A stretch of 64,000 nucleotides of DNA from Oscarella lobularis (taxonomy: Eukaryota; Porifera; Homoscleromorpha; Homosclerophorida; Oscarellidae): NCBI RefSeq assembly GCF_947507565.1, contig NC_089182.1:2356001-2420000 (forward strand), in the 5' to 3' direction. Positions 21,715 to 35,247 of this stretch are shown piece after piece. Position numbers and translations under genes: made by a program. Position 1 is the first letter of the stretch. Each line of letters starts with the position of its first letter. Under the pieces are notes generated by a model. That model worked only from the letters and a program-made list of their open reading frames with translations. It searched no databases and was not told the DNA's origin.

Positions 21715-24700
21715 ATGAATCGGCTGCAACTTTTCATTGCTCTCTCTTTATACGTCGCTCAAGCGGCTAAGCTTTATAATGACGGTAGGAATTGAGCCCT
21801 ATAGTTTGATTTAGTGACGTGTGTAGCAGGATCAAACTACGGGATAACCGAAGTCGTCGGGGCGGAGCTTCACGTGCGCCAGCGCAGTGAGCGCACGCTC
21901 GTCGACCGACACGAAATCTTCCAGCGAAGCGTCATCGTCGTCAGCGAAGCCTTCCCCGACACCGGCGATGAAGGAGAAGACAATGTTATCGCAGCACCGG
22001 ACGATAACGAGACGTATCACGAGATCGAAGAACCGGAGTTCCCTTCGCAATCTCACCGCCTACAGGTGAAGCGAAAGCGAAGGGATGCGTGCTCGTCGCC
22101 AGCGACACCCCTCGTTTCGGTTCCAACGCCGCTGGCGAGCGGCGACGCGTGGTTCGATACGCGCGACACTGGCATCGTCGCGCAACGCCTCGTACCGCGC
22201 TATTTGCGCGATCGCATAGTCTTTCCGGACGGACATGTACTCGCCTACTCGATAGCGTACAGCGAATTCAACGACAAGCTCTTCTTCGTATTCGATTACG
22301 ATCAGACTTTCGACGGAGAGCCGAATAACGTCTTCGTCACCGTTCAACCGGCAAAGTGTACCCACGTCAGCGGTTCGATGCCTCTGATTATTTCCGTGAG
22401 CGGACTGCGCGGGCCGCAGGGATGGCCCAGTGTCGCGTTCAGCGTTGCCGACAGAATGATACTCGTTGTCTTCCTAGTTGTTTACAAGGGGACGTACGTG
22501 CTCGCCAGTCAGCGAATCAGCGCCGAGTCGACGATCTTGCGTCGATTTGGCAATCCCGTTATGACGTTTTATGTGCGCGATGGCGACGGCACCGCGCACG
22601 ATGTTGGTGCACCTTCGAACATGATAGCGAGATCGGATGGGTCGGGATACGTTGTCGCTGTGCCCGTCTTCTATGAGCCGACCTGGCGCATTTTTGCTCT
22701 GAGTCTTAGCGAAACGGGCAAATTGGTTGATCATTCAGTCGTGTTTGGTGATCCGGCGGCAAATTTTTGGGCGCCTTACTTGGTCTATGATCCCAACGAG
22801 GAGAACATATACGTTGTGGCTGTGGCAGAAAAATCGGCCATGGAAAGACCCGACGTTGTCATTAAAGGGGATCTGAATGAGGAGCATAAATGGATTATTG
22901 TCGTTAGCAAGCGCACTATGAATGCAAAGCCAATTCACAAGAAGTTCAATGATGCCAGTGGAACGCCTACTTCTGACTATTTGGTTGTTCTCGGCTCAAC
23001 CAATCAAAGTGAGCCCTACGTTCGAGCTGCTTTTGATGAGACTATTAACATGTTGGTTGTGACATGGGATTGCGACAGTTACACAGCGATTTATTTGAAT
23101 TTCGTCATCATATCGCAGCAGCGAATTTTTATTGGCGGTGAGCCAATCAAGCTAAGAGCTTTAGAAGACGGCGTTATGATTCGACGTCCTGTTCCCGTTT
23201 ACATCCCTTCGTTTAAAACGGTGGTTATTTTTTGGGAGGAGAAAAGGAATGGCCACTGGATCATTGGAGGAACACACATTCTTCCAGGCTCGTTGGGAAT
23301 GTTCGTTCCCTCGGAACATCAGTCTCACGCCGACACAATATATTTTGAAAAAGCTCAAAAACTGTTTGTCACGTGGAGGAATCACCAGAGTGATTACAAT
23401 ATTCCCGTTTATGGTCAATGCGTCGTTGAATCGGAGCGAGGTGAAAGCGGCCTTGATTTTATACTCTTACTGATCTCGCATTGACTCTTTTAGATATTTC
23501 CAAGAATGATTTGACTATCGGTCAGTGCAATTCTCTTTTCTGGATTCCGCAGATTGAAAAGGGTCAGTTGTCCGCTGTTCAAGTCGGCAAGATTCCAACT
23601 TCAGCGCCTATCGACTTCAGTCTCGAACACGGAAAACTCGTCTGGTACGAAGACTACACGATTCGCTGGTCTTCGGTTAGCAAACCAAATGAAACCCATA
23701 TCGTCATATCAAACTTGGAATCGGATCCCGGAGTCATTGTTGCCGATTGGCAATGCGGGATGCTCTACTTCTCCAATCGCGAGGAACAGACAATTGAAGT
23801 GGCGCGGCTTGATCAACAGGATCTTCGCAAAGTGATAGTCACCGAAGCAGAACCGAAATTTGATGTCAATGATGGGCCAGATGGGCAAAAGTACGTCTCA
23901 AGAATCCTCGGACTGCTATATTGAATTTTCATCTGCTTCTGTAGGGTTTTTTGGGACGACGCCGGTACTATCATGACGAATGGACCAAGTTCCGACGAAG
24001 ACGACATAATATTCGCTTCTGACCGGCCGTGCGGAGAGAATACCATAATCAGCAGTCTTAAAACGGACGGAATAGACGTGTATTGGGTAAGCCACAATTC
24101 GTGCAAAAAAAAAAGTCAGGCGCTGAATAGCAAGAAGGCAAATAGCAGCAACGAAAAAAGAAGACGGCGAAGGCAGTCACCAGGTGACAATGAAGTGAAA
24201 CAGCTACTCTGGGATGATACAGCAACAATTGAGACACTGGAACCGATGGAAAAGCATCTTGCAGTTGTTGTGAAAGACCGAAGGACGAAGAGAGACAAGT
24301 TGGTCAAAGTACCGAAGGACTTTCCGAAAAAATTGCAGACGACTGAGGTGAGGAAGGATTTGTGTAAAGACAGCAAGCTGAAGCACGAGAAGAAACTCGT
24401 GCAGCCGTTCGTCAATCCGTGCTGTTGCAATAACGGCGGCTGTGGTCAAGACCAAATCTGCTTTCCAACAGGAAACGGAGAACGCCGCTGCGACTGCCGT
24501 GATGGTTATCTTGTCCGAGGAACATCGTGCGTACTTCCAGGTACGAAAGCAAACGCGAAAGCCAAAAGAAAGGAATGATGTTTTGCTACAGGTTTATGCA
24601 CTGATGTGTTGTGTGATAGCACAGCAGACAATATTTGCTGGGGAAAGAAAGACGTCAAACAGTTCAGTAAGTTCATCCTAACAATTACCTAATTCCGAAG

Positions 24701-25082
24701 CGTGATGCTTTTTTTTGTAGTCGTGACTGGGACGGTAACGAGTAGGAAAGAAGTGAAAGATTACGTGCGCTTTACGTTGCGCGACGTGAAGATTCTGTAT
24801 GGACCATCGTCACTTTCTAAGCTTGAATCGTTGACAAAGAATAAGAAGCTTTACATCTGGATCAAAAAGCCGTTGTGCTGCTTCGACTTACAAATTGGGG
24901 GCGTCTACATATTTTCGGGACGATTGAAAAAGAAAGGAGGCAAATCCAAACTGGACATTCCGAATGCTTTGGGTCTCGCTCTCCCATTTTCAAAAGAGTT
25001 GAGAACGAAAATCAAAGAGCAACTGCCTTGCGTAAGTCTAACAAGTTCGAACGCGACTCTAAATATCACAGCTCTTCCTTAG
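21715..25082 (+). CDS. Secreted multidomain protein: beta-propeller, YWTD-like region, EGF-like, NTR domain
   Basis: Exons: 21715-21784 (signal peptide MNRLQLFIALSLYVAQAAKL), 21830-23440, 23494-23890, 23945-24540, 24592-24666 and 24721 onwards, all in matching phase. Exon 2 encodes about 540 residues of repeating beta-strand units with dibasic KRKRR near its start. Exon 3 resembles LDL-receptor class B repeats (ESDPGVIVADWQCGMLYFSN). Exon 4 adds FWDDAGTI and GIDVYW, a basic run KRRRRRQ that could be a furin site, and an EGF-like module (CCCNNGGCGQDQICF...CDCRDGY). The last exon is a netrin-like NTR/TIMP-type fold (VTSRKEVKDYVRFTLRDVKI...YIWIKKPLCC). The end is either 25082 by read-through or 25091 if spliced. 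Probably an extracellular binding protein; no ortholog recognised. Confidence 0.75.
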
Positions 25083-25831
25083 AAGCGCTAGCAAGTGCTG
25101 ACTTCATCATAGCAGTGACTGCAACAACTCGTCGTTATTTAGGTAAATGTCTCTCTTTCGACTTTCTTACTTTGATGTGGATCAGAATAGTAGTATTTGT
25201 ATGACGGATTGTTTTCCGCGTTATTTATGTTTCTCTTGACTTCACCATTTGAATCTGTTATAGAGAGTAGAATTCGAGGAGTTGGCTTTCATAAAAAACA
25301 CGCACCAAGAAACAATATCCTCGGTATGTAGCTTCCGTCAGGAGCATATTTAGGATCCTTGGGCTCTTCGTCGTCCTAAGAGTTATTTTTCCTTGAATTT
25401 GCTCTCATCTAGAATTTCGCGTACCCACCTGTACGTTGACCATAACAAATTGCTCGCTGAGCGTTCTGATCTCTTCTGAATCGGCGAATTGCGGTTTGAG
25501 AGCTATAATTCTTCGTTGCGGATCTGTCTCATTAGAGCAATGCATTTTTTCACCTTTGCAGGCGCCACACCAGGATTTGTGAATAAGAAGCATCAGTGGT
25601 TTTTGGCTATTTCGTAGAGACTGTTACGCTGCTACGTTTCTATCAACGTTCTTGCCTTTCTTTCGCCTCTACAAGGCCATCGTTCAAAGTTCTCCAAGCG
25701 ATCTCGTCACCCCAACCTAAAATAAACATAAAGGTTCAAGTTAGGACTTTCAGCATGTCACTGCTACCTTTTGCTAGATCATCTGCGCCGTTTGAAAGAG
25801 CGAGAAGGCCGAAGACAACAAAGAAACGCAT
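25066..25831 (-). CDS. TXNDC12: TXNDC12 (ERp18/ERp19), ER thioredoxin-domain oxidoreductase
   Basis: ER-lumen thiol-disulfide protein. The ATG at 25831 gives a signal peptide ([16 protein letters not shown]). Exon 2 gives [20 protein letters not shown] and ends at 25656 with AAAG|GCAAGA, a GC donor. Exon 3 gives [18 protein letters not shown] with the active-site CGAC. Then come [20 protein letters not shown] and [45 protein letters not shown] and [11 protein letters not shown]. The last exon (25066-25118) ends SASKEEL, so the C-terminus is KEEL, a variant ER-retrieval signal. The order matches TXNDC12 throughout. Its last coding exon overlaps, in antisense, the 3-prime end of the propeller-NTR gene. 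Divergent from eL37. Confidence 0.93.
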
Positions 25832-25869
25832 ACTCAATCCGGGACACTTGTCACGTGCGTCGAATAGAA
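25832..25869. promoter_or_regulatory. Very short bidirectional promoter interval TXNDC12 / eL37
   Basis: Only 38 bases separate the two ATG codons. It contains an E-box CACGTG (about 25852). Core promoter elements of one gene must overlap the leader or first exon of the other. Confidence 0.5.
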
Positions 25870-26295
25870 ATGGTAGGCCTTCGCGAATCTGTCGTTTTCC
25901 AAGCGATCCGACCGCTTGCGTGACTCTTTCTGCGTTTTCTTTAGACGAAAGGAACGTCTAGCTTTGGCAAGCGCCACAACAAGTCGCACACGCTCTGCAT
26001 TCGCTGCGGACGCCGCTCCTACCACATCCAGAAGAAACGCTGCGCCCAGTGCGGCTACCCGGCAGCGAAAACTCGCCACTGTAAGTCGCAAAGGATCGTA
26101 ACGGCACCCGCCTAACCGCTAATCGCTCGCAGACAACTGGAGCGTAAAGGGCAAAAGAAGAAAGACGACGGGCACGGGCCGAATGCGTCATCTCAAGATC
26201 GTCGTGCGCCGATATAAGAACGGGTTTCGAGAGAACACGCAAGCCGTTTCGCAGAAAGCAAAACGACGACAAAACCAAGCCAGCGGACAGTCATA
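25870..26295 (+). CDS. RPL37: 60S ribosomal protein eL37
   Basis: Small zinc-binding protein of the large ribosomal subunit. Exon 1 contributes only the ATG (25870-25872), followed by a GTAGGC donor. Exon 2 (25945-26080) encodes [20 protein letters not shown], then [20 protein letters not shown], with four zinc-ligand cysteines in two CxxC pairs. Exon 3 (26133-26295) encodes [20 protein letters not shown] and [14 protein letters not shown] and ends at TAG 26293-26295. The intron directly after the start codon is a familiar arrangement for this gene. Length of about 95 residues matches the family. Confidence 0.95.
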
Positions 26296-26380
26296 GAACG
26301 AAGTAAGCGTGTGTAAAGGATTGCACGTCGTTGAAGGGATAAAAGAGAAAAAACGCGTGTCTCTGTTTCTTTTCACGTTT

Positions 26381-27734
26381 CTACGCCTTTGGCCAGTCTC
26401 TCCATCCCGGATCGACTATCTTGAATTGGCAATCGAGCGCCGTCAGCTCGGCCACTTCGTTCGGCTCGAGCTTGAAATCGAAGATATTCATATTTTCCCT
26501 GATTCGTTCTTCGCGAACGCTTTTGGGAATGACGGTCATGTCGCGATCGAGTCCATAGCGCAGGAGAATCTAAGATCAAGACATCTGTCAGATGAAGTGG
26601 TATTCAAGGATCAATGGATCTCCTCTCCACAGGCACTTATACCTGTCCTGGTGTCTTCCCGTATTGCGTAGCCAATCTTTTCACAATGGCGTGCTGAAGG
26701 AGAGGGGTTAGGCTCTTCGTGTTAGGACGACGGGGGTTGCTAAGAAGAAAACGCGTCAACGAAGGGGGCTCCCTTTATTCTCGCGCGACGTTTCTAACTC
26801 TGGATCGACGTTGTCGAGAAAGTGAACGTTGCCAATCGATGAATAGGCTTGGACTACGATTCCGTTGTCTTGGCAGAATTTGACGAGCTCGACCGAAGCG
26901 TTATAGGGATGAACTTCAATCTAAAACGCCATCTCTTAGCCAAATATTACACAAAGTACTTCTTTAGGTACTTGATTGACTGCCGGTTTGATGCGACAGC
27001 CTAGCACTTCTTTGATATCAGGTATGCCAAAATTGCTGACTCCTATGGCGCGCACTAGGCCCTTGTCGACTAGGGTCTACTCCCCGAGGACAGAGTTATC
27101 GTTAGTTTGCGTGCAAAAATGACTCTTACTTCCATCATTTCCCACGTTTTTTTAATGGTTATGGAGGCAGGCTGTTTCTTGCCAGACATGATGTCCTCCT
27201 CCTTGGCTCCGCGCGGAAAGGCTTCCGGAAAATGAATGAGGTACATGTCGAGGTACTACAGATAGTAACGAAAGAAGATGGTACAGCATGTACCGTACAA
27301 GTAGTCTATCTTAGTTTTACGTCCAACTGGAGGTCGCTCAACGTTCTTTTGACCGACTCTTCGGGCTGATCGTGACGCGTGTTCCATAGTTTGCTCGTGA
27401 TGAAGACGTCCTCGCGTTTGTGTCCCCCTTTCCACATGCTAGCGAGGGCGGTCCCTATCTCTTTCTGGAAGACGAGTGCGTCATCGAGAGTTTCGACGGC
27501 GTACTCGCATCTATCTAACCTGATTTCCGTAGCGTTCTGCGCAGTCTATGAGCGGATACCCAGCCTCGACTGCACACTTCACCTGTATGCAATAGAGGTC
27601 AGTTTCCAGTTCCTTTTTGAGGAAATGCTTACGGCTTTTCCGACTTCTCCGGGGTCGGACAGCCACGTTCCTAGGCCAAAGACAGGCATTTTTGTGCCTT
27701 CAGACAACGAAACGGTCGGTATCTGCGCAGCCAT
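26381..27734 (-). CDS. Aldo-keto reductase, AKR1 type
   Basis: NADPH-dependent carbonyl reductase of the cytosol. The ATG at 27734 encodes [20 protein letters not shown], then [15 protein letters not shown] and the active-site segment [13 protein letters not shown] with the catalytic Asp and Tyr. Later exons give [12 protein letters not shown] (catalytic Lys), [14 protein letters not shown] (His), [38 protein letters not shown] and [20 protein letters not shown] with the cofactor-binding IPKS motif. It ends [14 protein letters not shown] at 26381. At least seven short exons were traced. Length of about 330 residues is normal. It could be an AKR1A-like aldehyde reductase; substrate cannot be told from sequence. 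Confidence 0.9.
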
Positions 27735-28086
27735 TTGATTTCGAGGGGCGGCTCCTGCAGGTATGTGGATTGTAATGTATGGATGTGGATGTAGTATGAC
27801 TCACAGTAAGAGACTAAAAATAAACACCACCGCTGACACTACTGCGCTGATATCCTCTCTAAATGCATGTAAAAAGGAGAATGCAAGCCGTTTTACCTAA
27901 TATCTATAATTGGATCCGACTAAATTTTTTAGTTTGAAAAGAACAACCGATTGCCGCTGTTCTGACGCAGTCTCCAAAAAAGGCAAAGCCTCCTGTAGAC
28001 AGTTTGCATAAAATTGACTTTAGACATGAATTTTTAGGTGACAATCCAGTCACGTGGCAACAGGACTATCTACGGCACCGTATAGC
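27735..28086. other. Intergenic interval between aldo-keto reductase and ISY1-like gene
   Basis: About 350 bases, AT-rich, between two divergent genes. It presumably holds both promoters; no RNA gene or further coding exon was found. Confidence 0.5.
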
Positions 28087-28958
28087 ATGGCTCGCAATCG
28101 CGAGAAGCAGCAGAGCTCGTTAAATCGCATTCTGCTAGAAAGAGAACGTATAGGTAGGAATTAGGTCTTTGGATCTCCTTTTGATGACGATCTTTGTGTA
28201 GCCAGAGAAGAAAAACACCCCAAAAGACCACCGCTTGTTCGTATCGTGTTTCCACTGAACGATCTCTCCAAATTTCTTTTCAGAGTCGTCTAAATACGGC
28301 TGCTGAAATTCGCCAATGGTTGCCTGGTATTCAGGCTGACTTGGATTATTGTCTCACGGTACAATGTACTTGCATTTTTTAATTAAATTTATTCTGACAG
28401 GCATTTTTCTTTAGCAAATGTCCGGTGTGAGAAATTATCGTGACAAGAAGATTTCTGAGTTTGAGGAGAAGGTAAAGGAGCTGGAAATAGAGTACAAAAG
28501 GTGACGTCAAACAATTACCAAGGTCCATAAAAATGTTTTAGCTCCAGTCACTGCATTGCAGATTTGTTGCAAAGCTAAGTGCGTTGGACGAAACAGAAAA
28601 AGGCCGAGGTAAAGGCCGTGTGCGTGCCTATGTGGGAAAGAAGGTCCTAGAGGTGATGATGCTCATGCAATGAATGGCATGTCTGCTTTACTATTTCTTC
28701 ATTCAGGATGATCCTGTTGCAAGTAAGAGGATAAAGTCGGGATTTTTGCTAAAGAGGCGATGATCTGTTTTAGTGACACTACCGAAAAGAATTCCCACAC
28801 CACTATTAGATGCTGAAACAGGCCAGAAGACAGAAGTTTCCCAGGACAACAAAAAGTTAGATTCTAAAGGCCGTTTGAGATTTTGTGTACTATCAGTTTT
28901 TTTCGTTAGTCCCTTAGGGATTGATTATTCTAGTTCCAGCGATGATGATGATGACTGA
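28087..28958 (+). CDS. ISY1-like coiled-coil protein (possible spliceosome-associated)
   Basis: The start MARNREKQQSSLNRILLER resembles the MARN-EK start of ISY1, but the rest is not a full ISY1. Exon 2 gives AREEKHPKRPPL. Exon 3 gives SRLNTAAEIRQWLPGIQADL, then QMSGVRNYRDKKISEFEEKV and KELEIEYKR, a charged helix likely to form a coiled coil. Then FVAKLSALDETEKGRGKGRV, RAYVGKKVLE and DDPVASKRI. The last exon begins VTLPKRIPTPLLDAETG and runs to an acidic end SSSSDDDDD at 28958. All introns are below 150 bases. Seven exons, about 210 residues. The splicing link rests on the N-terminus only. Confidence 0.65.
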
Positions 28959-29103
28959 GGTAATTGATTCCGGATTCAAAGTAGAGTATTTATCCTTTAC
29001 GAATTACCCGTATGTTAACGTCTAGCGATTTGAACGCGTTTCGTCGCCTATTCGTCGCTTTTCGGCTCGTTCGCTCCATCTCCGATTAGAATCGCTAAAC
29101 GAC

Positions 29104-31371
29104 ATGAAGAGATCGGGCGCTTTGAGGCTGAATTCGAGCTTGCAAGTGCATCAGGTCGGTCGCGACGTTTTCCGAGCGCTTTTTTGAAGTTCTCTTGACG
29201 GGTCTCTTATTAAGATCTCGAGCCAAGGAACATTTCTATCCGATCGTCGTCGAGTTTGGCTACGAACGCGCCTATTCGGTCGCGAAAAAATCTCGAAAAA
29301 ACATTCGCCAACGTTTCCTATTATTTTCAACGAAACCTACGACTTGGAGAGAGTAAAGAGCTTAGTTTATTTTTTTTTCTTCGAGCTCGCTTTGCAACGC
29401 TTTTCTATAGACGTTCACGAATGCGCACAACTTGGCTTCTCTGGCTGACATTCTAACAGGCAATCATTCTATTTGACACGCGATGCTCTTTTGATTAATT
29501 AGTTAATTAATTAAATTTATTTTGATAATGTTTTTTCTATATATAAGCCAACAGTCCTAAAATGCCTTATATAGAAATCTTTTAGTTGAAGTGATTTTGA
29601 TTGATCTTGTTCAGTATTCGGATAAGACAAAAAGTATGCGTATGACTAATAATTTGAAAAGCGCATTGAATATGCGATTTTAGGTGGTCGTGTTTTGGCA
29701 CATTATGAATCGACTGTACAAGACTTTCTCTTTCCGAATGCTAAGCGCACCGTGGGCGGAGTTCAATTCGTCCCCATGGAAAAATCGAAAAAAATTAAAG
29801 TCGGCGCTTTCGAATCTATGTCATCTTTAGCGTATTATCTTCTTGTGTATACATAGTACCCCATTCATCTGTCTTACTCAAGTCAAACTCAAGTTCAGGA
29901 AGTTCCTCTAGGCAGAAGTCCAACAAGGGTTCTGGAGAGTCCAACGCAAGACCAAGAAAACGATGATATGCTAGTACGTGAATAGAAAATAATCTTTTAT
30001 ACACGACAGTGTGTGTTTCTAGAATTCTGAACGGCATCTTCGACCTCCGCCGGCGTTTCATTCTACGCCGAAACGTCTCGATCAGACAGCGAAAGTGAAG
30101 TCCGCTGATTCATCTCGTGGAGTTGCGCTCGGATCGTCGTCTGGGCGACAGCTGGAACCGCATCCAGTCACTAGAACGGGTCTCTGGGCCTACGTGAAGA
30201 ATCCAAGTGAAGTTGGCCTTGCAAAGAGACCGCGGGTGACGTTCGTCGAGGACAGCGTGAGAATTAGCGAGACCCCGCGCCCGCCGTTTGTCGTTCGTCG
30301 AGTCGATCCCCATTGGCTCGATCAGAGCGGCGCTAGTTGTAGGGCCACGACGTCGACACAGAATGCGGTTACTCCCAATAATTCCATGGCTATAAACTGT
30401 ACGTTGCCGGACGTTACAGTCATCCGGCATCCGGACGAAGGCGGAGGCGGCGGAGGATTGGATGCGAGGACCCAGTCGACTCAAACTCCCTTGAAAACGA
30501 TTCCAGGTGAGATGAGAGTCAGCTTACTTTGTATAGGTGTTTGACCCTTCTCTGAAATATCTCAGCACTCTAGAGTGTTAGGGGTGACCGTGCCTTTTGC
30601 TTTCATTACGGAAAGCTCTTTGACCTTTAGAAGAGGAAATACATCCTTGGGGGTCTGGTACATAAACTAGCTCAGGAGTTTATATGTTGGGTAGTATAAT
30701 GGGAGGTTTAGTTAAGAATTCAGCCTGAGAGTCTACTAGAGCAACACTGTAGAGTCGTTCTTTTAAGGAGAGAGTCGTGGTGATATGAAGGATGGTGACC
30801 CATTGGCACGTTCGGAAGTCGATAGTACCACGTCGTCTTCCGCTTCTGTTCACTCCGTCTGCGACGTGTCGGTGGGCCGATCTCTCCCGTTTTCGTCAAT
30901 GGCGGAAATAACGGGTTCAGCTCAACGTCGTCGACAGTGCAGTCGCGTGAAATTCGCCTTGGATCCGGCGCAGCGAATCCACAGCAAAATCGAGCATCTT
31001 CTAAAAACTTGCTGCTGTTGTTCAATCAAGGTAAAGGATCAACACGCGATTAGACTGAATATCTATCTGCATATGTAGGACGACGATGATAGTCTGTCTG
31101 ACGAAGAGCTCGAACTGACCAACACGCTCAGAAACAGCGTAGCAAAACGCCTGAAAAAAGCTCAACAATCGCCCGAGAAAGAGTATGATTTTCTCTACTC
31201 AAAGTGTGTTCTCCGAAGATATTTCGTAGCATAACTATACATCTCGGCGACAAGGACTACTGGTCGACCCGAATGCGCGAATACACCGGTAAGCCACATC
31301 GTCTTTTATTTGACGAGACGTTGGAGAAGGCATACAAACGTCTATACGAACGCGCGATACGATTGGACTGA
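29104..31371 (+). CDS. Unknown disordered protein with two RVxF-like motifs and a conserved-looking C-terminus
   Basis: Not recognised. Exon 1 at 29104 encodes MKRSGALRLNSSLQVHQ. A phase-0 exon near 29857-29972 (YPIHLSYSSQTQVQEVPLGR...) then joins NSERHLRPPPAFHSTPKR at about 30025. The large exon (to about 30505) is disordered and contains KRPRVTF, an RVxF-type protein phosphatase 1 docking motif. The next exon (about 30788-31030) is Ser-rich and has SRVKFALDPAQRIHSKIEHL, a second RVxF match. The next has the acidic helix DDDDSLSDEELELTNTLRNS. The last (about 31231-31371) ends YWSTRMREYTGKPHRLLFDE and TLEKAYKRLYERAIRLD. Another coding-like block at 29686-29780 may be an alternative exon. Exon set is my inference. 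Confidence 0.5.
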
Positions 31372-31476
31372 TAACGCAAAATAAATACAGTCTATATCAG
31401 ACAGAAAGCAACGACACAATGGAGCTATGAACGTAGAGCCAGGAGCTGCTAGCTACTCCTACAGAGGCTTTTCTTT

Positions 31477-32652
31477 TTACTGCTTCGAGAAGTAGTCTTG
31501 ACTTTCGGCGGGGCTGGGCTTGATCTGGACTAAATACTGTCAATTACAATTTTTGGAAAAGTTTTTGCGGACTCACCGTCGCCTCGCCGGGCTTCCAATT
31601 AGCCGGACAAACTAGAAGCAACCGCAACACGGGGTAAACCTATCCTTTCTAAATATTTGCGTACGGTATACCTTCGCCATGTTCGTCAGTGAATTGAAAC
31701 GCTTCGACAAGTCGAAGCGTCTCGTCGACCGACCGACCGACGGGAAGATCGTTGACCGTTATCTGTCTCAGTGTGCCCTTGGCATCAATGATGAATAGCC
31801 CCCTGAACGGATTAAGTAATTATGTCATTCGTTTCCAAGGGCAACCTTTCCCCTTCGTCGTTTATAAGGAGAAAGGTTAGAGCGCAAACAGTCAGAAGGA
31901 AGGCAGCATTAGGACGCATTCGTCATAATGGAGGAAATCCTCCTTACGAGAATCATCCGTTTCTCATCACACCAAGGCGCCTCACAAACATACATGCACA
32001 CTGAATGACTTGCCTTAGAGCGACGCCCGAGTCGTCGAGCAGAACGCCGTAGTCGCGCGATATCGACTTCGTTATGTCGGAGAGAAGAGGAATTTTCATC
32101 GGGCCGAGACCGCCTTTTTTTCGCGGCGTATTCGTCCTGCACACGTGGCGTGAGAATGTGAGAGGGGGGGAAGGCGGGAGGAAAGCGGCGACAATTTTTC
32201 GCTCTCTCCCCTCCTCTTTCCTTCGTACCAGGCGAGATGGCTGAATTCGGAGTCGACCGAACAGGCGACGACTTCGCAGTCGCGCTTCTTGAACTCCTCG
32301 ACGCGTTCGCTGTACGCGATGATTTCGGTCGGGCAAACGAACGTGCTACGCGGCGGGGAAGGCGAGAGACGGATCCAAGCACGTTCTTTTGGGTAATATG
32401 GATTCGACGCACTTACAAGTCGAGCGGATAGAAGAAGAAAACGAGATACTTTCCTATACCACGACGGTGTCACGATCGTGCCACGTGGCGCGACCAGTCT
32501 CGTCTACCTCGATAGTCCGATAGTTTGAGGTCTTTGAAACTGCCGTCCGGCATCACGGCCGTTGCCGACCACGCCGGTGCTTCGCGCTGCACGAACGCCT
32601 TGCTCATTCTGCTCGTCGCCGTCGAAAATGCCCGACGCAGCGAGGCGAACAT
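31477..32652 (-). CDS. PRDX3: Peroxiredoxin, typical 2-Cys, mitochondrial PRDX3 type
   Basis: Thiol peroxidase reducing hydrogen peroxide. The ATG at 32652 encodes [20 protein letters not shown], an amphipathic basic leader typical of mitochondrial import, then [20 protein letters not shown]. Later exons give [20 protein letters not shown] (peroxidatic Cys in FVCP), [81 protein letters not shown] and [13 protein letters not shown] (resolving Cys). The last exon ends [15 protein letters not shown], so the C-terminal YF motif of overoxidation-sensitive forms is kept. The intron after GVALR starts GCAAGT, a GC-AG intron fixed by homology. Divergent from PGM by 102 bases. Confidence 0.94.
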
Positions 32653-35039
<2,387 letters not shown>

Positions 35040-35247
35040 TGACGTAAACGTTTATGACACTAGAGCACAGTATCCTAGGGCTTTCTTTGATCAGAAGAGC
35101 TGAAAGAAAGTTTTGGTTTTTTCTGTTATCTTTTTACAGGACTCTACGAAAAATAGATAAGAATGCTGATCCCCTGAAGGAAGGCAGAAGAGAGGAGACG
35201 GACACTGTCGTCTCGATCACGCGACGTTAGCCAACGCCCAAGATCGA

